Source: Pratylenchus scribneri (Eukaryota > Nematoda > Chromadorea > Rhabditida > Pratylenchidae). Taken from it: DNA of 64,000 nt. The notes below the pieces were generated by a model. The model ran no database searches, was not told the origin of the DNA, and saw nothing but the letters and a program-made list of their open reading frames with translations. The DNA lies in the NCBI GenBank assembly GCA_030063045.1, contig JAQSEB010000163.1, positions 62,001-126,000 on the forward strand. Reading direction: 5' to 3'. The stretch's first letter is position 1, and each line of letters opens with the position of its first letter. Shown piece by piece: positions 45,501-57,500 of the stretch. A program made the position numbers and the translations under genes.

Positions 45501-48500
45501 CTAGGAATGTAGGCCAATTCACCGGCATGATCACCTGTTAAAATTTCGCAAACAATTAAATTGGATTTTAATTCTTTAACAATCATTCGAGTTCCATTGC
45601 ATTGGCCGGCTGAAATATTTAAATTTCTTATTAACATAACAATGGAATTAATTTTTAATTTTAATTCATGAGGCGGAAAACCGCTAGGATTTAAAGAATT
45701 CAAATATTCGTCTAAAAATTCTTCTTGCCTCACTTTTTCTTGATTTTCTGCGTGATCAATGCTTGTATATAAAATTTCTTCACCTGGAAGCATTGACAAA
45801 ACATTTTTATTTATTTCAGTAACATCTACATTTTTGGGTGCTAAAATTGCCATATTAGCCATTTCCGACCATTTTTTTTGTTCTATAACTTCAGCAAATA
45901 TTTCTTCGGCTAAATCATTACTACAGATATTATCTTTCGGCAAAACAATTTCCTCGTTTTCGTCATTTAACGTTCCATCTCCAACATCTAATAAAAATTT
46001 AGCAAATTCTATTTCTTCATTTAATGTTCTCATATTTTTCTTTAAAACAAATTTAACAGCTTTTTTCCAATATTTACTTCTTTTTATAGTAGAATCAACT
46101 AATTCTGCTCTAGAAGCATGTTTCTGTATGGGCAATGTCTGACGAAAATCACCAGACCAAAGTATTACCTTTCCACCAAAATCAATTGTGTTACCCATTA
46201 TTTCTTTTAATTTCTCATCGATGGTGCTCAAAGCTCTTTTATTAACCATTGGTGCTTCATCGTTAATAAACAAATCAATTTCTTTTAATTCTTGCCATCC
46301 TTTAGACAAAGATCCAATTTTAGAATTGCTCATATCTAGATTTAGTCCAAATCTGCTATGCAATGTTCTACCCGAAGGCAATAAAGTTGCTGCTATACCT
46401 GTAAATGCTGTACAACTAACTTTTTTGCCTTCACCTCTAAGCAAATGTACTAATGTTTTGCAAACTCTTGTCTTTCCACTTCCTCCAACACCATCCATAA
46501 AATGAAATGCTGCCTTATTATTTGGATTTTTAATTCTATTGATTATCGAGTCTACAATAAATTTTTGTTCATCATTTAATGTTCGATAAAGTTCCAATCC
46601 TTTGGCCATTTCTTCTGCTTTATCAAATTGCTCTCCTATATCTTCATCTAAAGAGTCAATTTGTTCCATTGTGGGAAATTCGGCTAAACTTTTTCCTGCC
46701 TGTTCCATCTTTTTGGCAATTTCTAAATATGCTTTTCTTTCAGCAATTTTTTTATTATAATTTCTGGCAAAATCTTCAGACAATGGCTCTTTAAATAAAT
46801 TCCAAAGTTCATCTGGTTTAGCAGGATTGCAATGCACTAAAATCAATGCAAAAAATTCTCTTAATTTCCACGGCATTTCAAAACTATTCGCTTCTTCTAA
46901 AGCTTTTTTCCATTCTTCGTCGTCTCGAATTAGACCTCTGGCCAAACACGCCTCACCAAAAGAATTATAAGTAATAGAATTAAAAGTTTTTAAATCATCA
47001 TAATTGGTTGCTCCTTTTACATTCAAAAGTAATAATCTCAAATAATAACGTTCTGGCTCTGCTGGCGAGACTTTTACCATTCTACCAATTATTTTAAATT
47101 TTGCCTTTCTTTCAGTCCATTTACCTTTATTAAAAACGAACTTTTCTGGAATCTGATGATAAAAATATTTTTTTGCTGAAGGGTGATTTTTATTTAAAGC
47201 AAAATATGCCATCAATTCTGAATCATTCTCAATTTTATCTCTAATTTCTTCTTCGTCAAGATTTTCATCAAAATAGCAAATATTTTCGCCAGCCAAATGT
47301 ACAGGTAAAGACATAATAGAATGGCTCCTATCATACATGGGATATTCTAATATTCGCCAAACTGCTTCCTGTGGGCAAACATACCGTGCATCAATATAAT
47401 CTTTAATTTCATCGTGATCATTTGTTTCTATCCTTAATTTTGCTCTATCAGGTGGTTTATGCACATATTTATGTAAATATTTTACAGAATCAATACTATT
47501 TACTTTTTCGACATTAAAATGACAAATATATTTTTTTAGTAAATAAGGGCAATGCGGTACTACCCATCGATTGTCCAAAGTAATTTTGCGACCAGATAAA
47601 AAAACATCAATAGTCCTTCCATTATCAGGACGTGCATAAAGAGCTAAACCATTTTCTAAAACAACTGTTTGTGATTGAAAATTTTTAGGATAACCTTTAG
47701 AACATTTCTTTACTTTATTTCCAAATTTGTCTATTTTTTCTTCCATACAGGGACAATTCATATTAAGATCACCACAGGGACCATGGATCATAAATTTTTT
47801 TACTAACTCGTATAAAAAAGGTTCATTTTCGACATCTGGAATTTCTGCTCTAATACCCCTATTATCAACATCTTCACCAGTTTCAATTTTATCTTTTTCT
47901 GATAATGTCAATAATAAATGGATATGGGGTAATCCTCTACCCTGATTTTCAACAGGATACATCCATGATATATCTAAACCAAAAATTTTCACCTTTGTAA
48001 TATCTTTTATCAATTCTTTGACTTTCAAATAAAATACTCTATCAATTAAATCTGGCCTATCAGATGGACTTTGACCTTCATATAAATTTTCTAAAATTTC
48101 TTCCCATTGTGGATTACAAGTCATTGTCAAAAAAAGATCCGGCTTTCCAAATCTGCGAACAATTGCCATGGCATCTTGAAAATGTTTTTCAATATATCTC
48201 GGTGAATTCGTTACAGTTGAAGGTAAAATAATTTTTCTACCTGGTAACATACCTGTTTCATTTGCTTTTTTATTCAAAAAATTATCAATATTTTTATATG
48301 CCTCAGCACAAATCTTTCTTTGATTTGATTTTATCCATCTCATTCTATCGCTTTCTATTTTTACCCATTCATCCACACAATATTGCTGAAATAATTTTCT
48401 TCCATAAAGCAATGGATTAAATATATTTTCCTTAATTGCTAATGTATAAGCAATATATTGTAGCCTAGTCACTTTTCTATTACCAATTTTATGGCTAATA

Positions 48501-51500
48501 TTTGGGTGCCAACCAAAAGTTCCATTCGGAAAAAATAATGGATAAGTCATAGGTGTTACCATTTTTTCAGTACTATTCAATATTTTTAATTCTTTTCCTT
48601 TTTGTCTAACCACAATTTTAGCATCGGGGACTTCACCATCAGCGCCTGGAATGTAGACAGCAGCAACTTCATTTACTCTTGGAATATTATATCCTATTCG
48701 ACGGTCTAGAGAAGCTTTAGTTTCAAATAGCAATTTTATTTCGAATGGCTCCCTTTTTTCTTGAATAGCTTTTTCATTCTCAATATCTTCTTCTTCTTTC
48801 ATCATTATATAAGCTTTAGCAAAAGGATTAACACTTTTAATTAACTCATAAATTTCTTTTAGTAAATTTTGATCAACCCCAGGGTTTGATTGTTGCATTG
48901 CATTTAAAGCTTGACCAGTGTCTAATATGAAAATTTGTCCATATGCAGGTGCATCACCAGAATTAGGGTGTAATGCAATATTCATTTTATGATATATTTG
49001 ACCATATATACGAAAGCAATAATGGCCTCTGTTATTTGGGTATTTGTATCTCATAGGATTCAAAGAAGCCATAGAAACACTGCTATTCAAATGTCTGATA
49101 TAGTCAAAGAAATGCCTAGATCTATTGTCTTGTTGTGTAAATAAATTTTTCAAAATCAGTGGAAAATCTTTTTCGGGAAACCAATTCAATTCAATTTTTC
49201 CATGGTGACAACAATCATTAAAAGAATCACCCTTACCAATTATTCTTTCTTCAGCAAAATGTAAAGCATTGCAATGAATGCATTTTACATTCAATTTACC
49301 AAGTCTGTGCGGTAAAACATTTTCATAATTTGCTACTGCATATAAACAAATTATTGCTGATGCTCTTCTAACGTAATTATTTTTTGTTAATTTCCTTTGT
49401 TTCATCAGTCTATTTTCACGTTGTTCGTCACTTTCATTTTTTCTTCTACCATCAGTTTCAAAGACAAAATTTATATCATCATCCATAATATCAATTTCAT
49501 CCAAATTAATTCGTTCAATGTCAATGGACTTTCTTTTTTGTGATCTTCGATCAATTTTATTATTTCGCAACAAACATTCACCGCTTTTATCGGGAGCTTT
49601 GAACCCGTCTGTTTTAGTATTATTATCATGTGAAGTTGAAGTGGTTACTTCAGTCGTTGGGAATAATTGTTTTTCTCGCACCATCTAAAAAAATTAAAAA
49701 TATATTAAATATAAAAATTAAAAATATATTAAAAATGTAAAAATTAAAAAATATTGGTGGTATTTAAAAATGTAAATTTAGGAAAAAAAGGCATGCTAAT
49801 AAAAGGCTGTTGTTGTTTAGGGAATTTTAGAATCAAATATTTGAAATAAACACACTAAATTTTAAACAAATATATAAAAAAGAATACAAATTTTCCATCA
49901 AATTTATCCAAAGAATTTCAAAGCAGATGTCTATTTCTCCATTAAGCGAAAAATGTCACTTTCTTTGGATTTAACCAAAGAAATAATGTTGTTTTTGAAA
50001 TTATGAAATATTTTTAACACCCTTTCGTCGGTTATTTTCTATATTTGAAAGCAAAATTACACTTTTAAAAGGTTTTTATTTTATATCCATAATCAATGGA
50101 TATGTCCGAAAAAAGTGTACCATTTAATAAGTTAAAAAAATTTGATAAAGAAATCTCCTAAATTTTTACGTATTTGATTTTAGATTGATTCAACATTTAT
50201 TAATTAAAAATTATTAGATTTGGCCTTTATAAAGAACAAATTTAATTGTGAACAATTAATTGTTGGAATTAAAAAAAATGGAGGAAAGGTTTAAAAATAT
50301 GCACCAAAAATGTTAATAATTTTACACAATTTTTATAGTATTAAATTTGGTGGTTGGCTACCAGAATTGTTGGATTGGATTAAGCGAACGGAATTGGCCC
50401 AATCCTCGTTGAGCACTGCTTCATTCACATTCCATCAATATTGTTATCGTAGATTGCATGGCCGAAAAGTGAAACCATATATTGTTCCGAGACTGACTTT
50501 TTCTGCCCGAGAAGTTGGACAAGGAAATTGGCAGACAATTCTACAAAAAAACCGCTATCATCCTGTCCCAATTGATATTGCGGACATCAAACCACCGGGA
50601 TATATCATCGGATTTGAGGAAATTGTATTTCGGTAAATTTTTTTTATTTTAAAAATTTTTTTTGCCAAATTAATATTGTCTATATTTTTTGTCAATTTTA
50701 TAGATTTGTTGACAATCGTGCATTGAAATTTATGCAAATAATTCAACCATTGTTCAAGGAGAATGTCGATTTACATTATAATCGTTTTGATCAACATCTA
50801 AACGAAAAGGAGCCAAAAATGATCATTACAAAACAACTTATGGCAATGATAGCCTCCATAACAAATAAATTGAAAATAAAAAGAGAAATAGACTTCAATT
50901 TGAACATTTTCAATGAGCACTTTTCCGGATTTATTTCTCCTGGTCTACAATCAATCTCGATTTCGATAGTAGAAATGAAGGGGACAGATTTGCAATTGGT
51001 CATGAATTGGCTGAAAACACCAATGGAAGATGGAAAACCAAAAATGTTCAAAATTTGTTTCACTGATAAGGCTCAACTAAAGGAAATGATCGATCATATC
51101 AAGGAGGTAAATTTCTTTTGAATTTTCATTTTCATATTTGGAATACAAAAATTGTTTATTATATATATATATATTAAGATCTTTTTCAATTCCAATGTGC
51201 CAATCAATTTCATCGTTCGGATGAAGTCCATCCCTGATTTAATTGATGGTGAAGAATATTTTGAAGAAGAAGAATTAAAGTTGAAGAATTTTAAAATTGA
51301 AAATGAAATGACAGGAGAAATGCTCGAATTGCACAATTTCGACGACTACTATATCATAGTAGGACAGAAAAAAGATGGGGAAACAAAATCAATGGTTGAA
51401 TGTAAAGAACAAATGAAACAAAAATCGAAAACAATTATTAAGATTGAATGAATGTGTGGGAAATGAGAAAGTAAAAATGTCTTGCTTATTTGTTATTTTA

Positions 51501-54500
51501 AATTCTTATTAATAAGATAAAAATATGCATTTTTAAATTATTCCATTTTATAATTGCTTTTTAGTTAATTTTTTTTTAGCAATTCCATTTTTATGTTCCG
51601 AAATGACCCATGCTGATTTGGAAGGGTTTAAACTGATTTATTGCATTCAAAAGTATTTGTTTTTAAAAGTGTTTGTAAAAAATTATTTGAGAAAAATAAT
51701 GAAATTATGAAATATATGAATATGTATTGAAAAATATGAATCATTTTTGTATAAGGTTATATTTTATGGAATTCAGTTAAGTAATAAATTAATTTTTTTA
51801 AAGTTGGAAATTTTGAAATTTTCGTAATAACTTTAAAAATGATTCATTATTTATTTGTTATTTTTTTTTCATTGTATTTCAGACAATGAAAATTCTCAGT
51901 ACATTCACGAATTTGTTTATATTAGAAAGAAACAAATTTCTTCACTTTTTTTTGTCCATTTGAATCGTCTTTTTGATTAATAAAATGTTCCAAAAAGTTG
52001 CCCAAATGCTTAATGTGCCTCTTTTTGAAATGGATGCGAATAAAAAGGAGGATTTCTCTTATGTTCTCTTCCACAAATATTTTTATAATTTTTTCATCAT
52101 TTTCTTGAAAAAGAATATTTATGGTAAAAATTAAAATGAGTCATCAAATGAAAAATCAAAATCGACGTGGATTACCTGCCGAATTACTGAATGAATTATT
52201 TGCATCAATGCCATTGCAACATGCTATTTGTCTTTTGGTCAAAATGCTAAATGGTCTTTTGGCAAGAAATGTACATAAGATGATTTACAAAATTAAAGAA
52301 GTAAAAAATAATTGTACGCGTTTAAAATTGTAATAAATATTTAGGCTTTGGATGGGAACAAATTGAATGATGCCTGTGGCAGCAAATTATCAATGTGCGA
52401 AGAAAGACTCATCGCAAAATATTCCATCAATTCAATTCGAAGTGTTATGCCTGTTCCAAGTAATAAAATAAAATGTAGAAATTAATTTTCATTTATTTTT
52501 TATATTAAGAATTCTATTCAATTAGAGCTCTTTTGCCTGTTCCAATATTACATTTGGTTGCCAATAAACCAATTATCTCTTTCTATTTTGAGATAGAAAT
52601 TCTCAACAAATCATTTTGGTAAATTAATTTGAAAAATTGCTCAAAATTTTTTTTTTGTTTTTCAGGGATTACGGAATTTTCATTGGATTTTGTGAACAGA
52701 AATTTTCTTTAGAAATTACAGCACTTGGTGGAACGAAAAATTCAAATTCAATTGGAATTTATTGCAAAAGAGGAATTTGGATTAATGGAAGCGATAGCGA
52801 ATTTGAAAAAGATGGTGAATTGTGGAAGAAATGGAATTTTGCTGGCTGTAAAGGGATCGAATTTGGAAATGACATTGGAATGTTCAAAAAAGGTGATTTT
52901 GCTGGCATTGGCCTAATCCGCCACTCAAATTCAAAAATGGAATGTTTTTCTACTGTGAATGGCCAATTTATGGGTAAAATAAATAAATGCAATGGAAAAA
53001 TATTTTATGATAAGATAATATCAAAAATGTAAATTAAAAAATCCTATATATATTATTAAATAAATTTAAGGAAAGATGGAATTGCCATCAAAATTAGCAA
53101 GTATCGAATTATTTCCGGCAATTAGTTTGATCAGCAGTAATCATGATTCAATCCGTGCTCATTTTAAAAGGAGTAAATGGCAATTCAAGAATTTCAAATG
53201 TGTCTTAGAATGAGAATTTAGAAGATGGTAAAAAAAGCAAAATAATGAGTATGGATCAAAGCATATTTTTCATATGATTGATGAATGTTATAATATTTTC
53301 GAATAAAATTATTCATTTGATATTATTTTTTTATTATATTTAATTTTTTCAAATATTGGTACAATTTAAATGTAATAATTATTAATCATAGATTTTTGAA
53401 AATCATAGATTAGATGACGTCTAATCAAAAATCTAATTTCAGATTCGTGATCAGCGCCCCAAATTACCCTTAGAAAGTTGCATCATTTTTTATTTGCTTA
53501 TTTTTTGCTCTAACATTTATTTTATTTATTTGGATATTTTGTCATTTATGACAATGACAAATTTAAACAGCAATTTTTGCGCAAATACTTCTAAAACGAG
53601 CGTTGGGATGCCGCTGCGCGGCATCCCAACGCTCGGCAAAACTTTTTAAAATTCTCTATCATAATAGTTAGATATTGTTTTAAAATTAGCGTATTTAACA
53701 TCAATTCCATCTATGTCTCTAATTCATTATTTCTCGCACAGCTTTTATTGTTCATTCTCGACCATTCTCGGCTTTATACCTTTCATTCTCGATCATTCTC
53801 GGCTTTATACCTTTCATTCTCGACCATTCTCGGCTTTATACCTTTCATTCTCGACCATTCTCGGCGTTATACCTTTCATTCTCGATCATTCTCGGCATTA
53901 TACCTTTCATTCTCGACCATTCTCGGCATTATACCTTTCATTCTCGACCATTCTCGGCTTTATACCTTTCATTCTCGATCATTCTCGGCTTTATACCTTT
54001 CATTCTCGACCATTCTCGGCTTTAAACCTTTCATTCTCGACCATTCTCGGCTTTATACCTTTCATTCTCGACCATTCTCGGCTTTATACCTTTCATTCTC
54101 GATCATTCTCGGCTTTATACCTTTCATTCTCGACCATTCTCGGCTTTATACCTTTCATTCTCGACCATTCTCGGCATTATACCTTTCATTCTCAATCATT
54201 CGGCTTTATACCTTTCATTCTCGATCATTCTCGGCTTTATACCTTTCATTCTCGACCATTCTCGGCATTATACCTTTCATTCTCGACCATTCTCGGCTTT
54301 ATTTCCTTCATTCTCGACTATTCCCGGCTTTATACCTTTCATTCTCGACCATTCTCGGCATTATACCTTTCATTCTCGACCATTCTCGGCATTATACCTT
54401 TCATTCTCGACCATTCTCGGCTTTATACCTTTCATTCTCGATCATTCTCGGCTTTATACCTTTCATTCTCGACCATTCTCGGCATTATACCTTTCATTCT

Positions 54501-57500
54501 CGACCATTCTCGGCTTTATACCTTTCATTCTCGACCATTCTCGGCATTATACCTTTCATTCTCGATCATTCTCGGCTTTATACCTTTCATTCTCGACCAT
54601 TCTCGGCATTATACCTTTCATTCTCGACCATTCTCGGCTTTATTTCCTTCATTCTCGGCTATTCCCGGCTTTATTTCCTTCATTCTCGACCATTCTCGGC
54701 TTTATTTCCTTCATTCTCGACCATTCTCGGCTTTATTTCCTTCATTCTCGGCTATTCCCGGCTTTATTTCCTTCATTCTCGACCATTCTCGGCTTTATTT
54801 CCTTCATTCTCGGCTATTCCCGGCTTTATTTCCTTCATTCTCGACCATTCTCGGCTTTATTTCCTTCATTCTCGACTATTCTCGGCTTTATATCCTTCAT
54901 TCTCGACCATTCACAGCTTTTTTTCCCTTCATTCTCGACCATCCTTGATTTTTTAATTTTCATTCTCGGCTATTCTCAATTTTTTATCCATCATTATCGA
55001 TTATTTCCGGTGCTTATACTTCATTTATGAACTCATTCATGGCATTTATAACTCATTTCCTCATTTATATATTAATTTTCGGCTTTTTATATCAAATCTT
55101 GATAAATATGATAAATATTAATTAAGTAATTATCTTATTTAATTCATGAATCCCTCTACCACTTGATTCAATCTATTTTAACCTATTCCCGGGTTTACTA
55201 TTACATTATTCCAATGATTTAATTGCTTGAAGGAGCGCCCGGTCGTCGCTGCGCGGCTCCCGGCCGCTCCAATTGGTTAAAACGCTCCCATTGGTTCTAA
55301 AATTATCATTTTTCACTCATTTCGATATTAAAGTATTATCTATTTAATTTATAAATCCCTATAGCATCTATTCCCGAGTTTGAAATTACGAATTACATTA
55401 TTTCAATGATATAATTGCTTTAAGGAGCGCCCGGTCGCCGCTGCGCGGCTCCCGGCCGCTCCGATTTGTTCAAAATAATTAACAATCATTTAGCATTTTA
55501 CAATTATTTACAAAATTTGGCAAATATTTGCATTTTTTTAATAATTCTCGACTATTTCATTAAAATAATTAAAAATTTTTCTCAATTTTTTTAATATATA
55601 TTGCTTTCATTCTAAAATATTTATTTTTCTTTATTTCTTTATATTTTGTGTTTAAAAGTTCTTTTCTTTATTCCTTAACTATTTCATTTATTTTTGGATT
55701 TTATTCATAATACAAAACGCCAAAGGAAAAAATTTCAAAGCTGCATTTATTGCGGATTAGTATATTAGATTATATATAGGATTAAGTGATGAGATTCTTC
55801 CGCATAATTCACCAATAAGAGAGCCAAATGCAATAATTTCGAATTTAATATGGACTGAATATTATCCTGTTAATGTATTCATTAACAACCCATTGGATAT
55901 AACAAACAAAACGCAACTGGATCGATTTAATGGGATGCTCAATGAATTTGAGCGAATGGCTAAATGCAAAGGTTACAAATAATTTTTTAATTTATTTATC
56001 TAATTAACCAACAAGATTAGTATAAAATCATTATTGAAAATGATTTAATTTATATTTGAATCCGGTTTTTAAACCAGGCACTGTTCAGGGTTTTTTTCAG
56101 AAAAAATTAGCCGGACTCGGCAAAAAGAGCCGATTTTCGGAAAATTACGAAAAAAATTACCGAGCTGGCTTGCAGACCGGTTGTGTTTTAAAATGTGCCG
56201 GGTTCCGGGATCATAAAAAATGCACAAAAAAAACACCGGATTTTTTCGAGCCCGGAACGACGCCGGACTTTAATTTATATAAAAAATTAAGTTGAGTGAA
56301 CATTTATGGTCAAAGTTATTAATATTTTTATAATTTAATAAATGATTGGGAAAACGACAATACTTTTTATTTTTAGGCAACAAATTCACTTTATCATGGA
56401 CCCGCGATTTTGAAAGCTTCTGTGAACTTGACCGACATCGACCATTCATTGGCTCTATCCAGACGGATAATAGTCTAATTTGTTTTGATAAGTGGAATCA
56501 ATTATTGCATCCAAGTGAAACGAATGTTGACTATATCAATTTAGGCGCCTTTCTCAGCTCAACAGTCTATTCCCATTATATACCATATTTAAAATTGGTT
56601 GAGAATATTAAACCATGCAATCCAATACCTGTCTCAAAATTCTTCGTAATAGTCACTTTTCACAACACAACAAATTGGGAGGATCGAATTGATTTGATGC
56701 AGCAATGGCGTCGATTGGTGGATGAATATGCTGACTTGAATGCCACAGTCTGGGAGGCAAATGCAATGTTTGTGGACCAAATGCTTAGTCTCAAGCACTT
56801 GGCGATTGAGGTAATTTGTAATTTTATATCCATAATATTTTTTAAAAAATTTCTAATATAAGGGGAATAACCTGAAATGGGGATAAGCATTTGTCTACTG
56901 CGAAAGTGATTTATAATTTATTTTTTATTATCATAAATGATGTGGCCTATCAATTTAATAAAATGAGATTTTTGATAGGAATTTTAAAATTTGAAATCTT
57001 TAAAAACACTTTTTTCGTTTTAATTTTTATAATTATCTTTAATTGATAAAATATGCCAATTGAATATAATTTTTATTCATATTTGGAAAACATAATATTT
57101 TCCCATTTTTCAGACAATAATATATTCCTTGGTGTTCATGGCCATTGTGTGCCTGCTTTTTATTCGCAATCCAGTTTCTGTAGTAATCGCTGTCTGGGCA
57201 ATTGCGTCGATCAGTATTGGCGTGATTGGCCTTCTGAACCTCATTTGGGGCCTTGATCTTAATCCTATTACACTTTGTACCATTTTGATGTGCATTGGAA
57301 TGAGTGTGGATTTTACTTCACATACATCTTATCATTTCCAAGTAAATCATTTATTACTTAAATTACATAAATATATTCCCTAATTATCGAGTCAGAATAA
57401 AAATGTAGAAAAAATTTCTTATATATTAATTAATTAAAAATTATGCAGTTGAATTGGCGACAGAAGCTTCTAAATAATGGCTCAATTATTAAGAAACCAT

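Larger units (their letters stand above)
42884..49684 (-). mobile_element. Autonomous Helitron (5' end beyond 49684, not located)
   Basis: On the minus strand the 3' terminus reads: 8-bp stem TCGCGCGC, loop, GCGCGCGA, then GCCTGAGCTAG followed by host T. A hairpin ~7-11 nt before CTRR, insertion before T, is the Helitron signature. Upstream on the same strand lie an RPA-like gene and an uninterrupted Rep-helicase. The insertion starts 40 bp inside PTR intron 9. The 5' TC end could not be recognised; the whole 12.9-kb intron could belong to it, or other insertions could be nested. Confidence 0.8.
53214..55768. other. Right part of PTR intron 9, repeats only
   Basis: Contains the hairpins and minisatellite listed separately; otherwise AT-rich with no gene. 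The Helitron 5' end, if it includes all insertions, must lie near 55500-55768. Confidence 0.6.

Noticed and set aside
53713..54956. Two overlapping ~400-codon open frames rich in FSALYLSF and [10 protein letters not shown]
   Set aside because: Pure product of a 31-bp tandem repeat that rotates through the frames and happens to lack stops; no start context, splice sites or domain.
53713..55462. CRISPR-like array of regularly spaced repeats
   Set aside because: Head-to-tail minisatellite without spacers in an intron-bearing eukaryotic genome.
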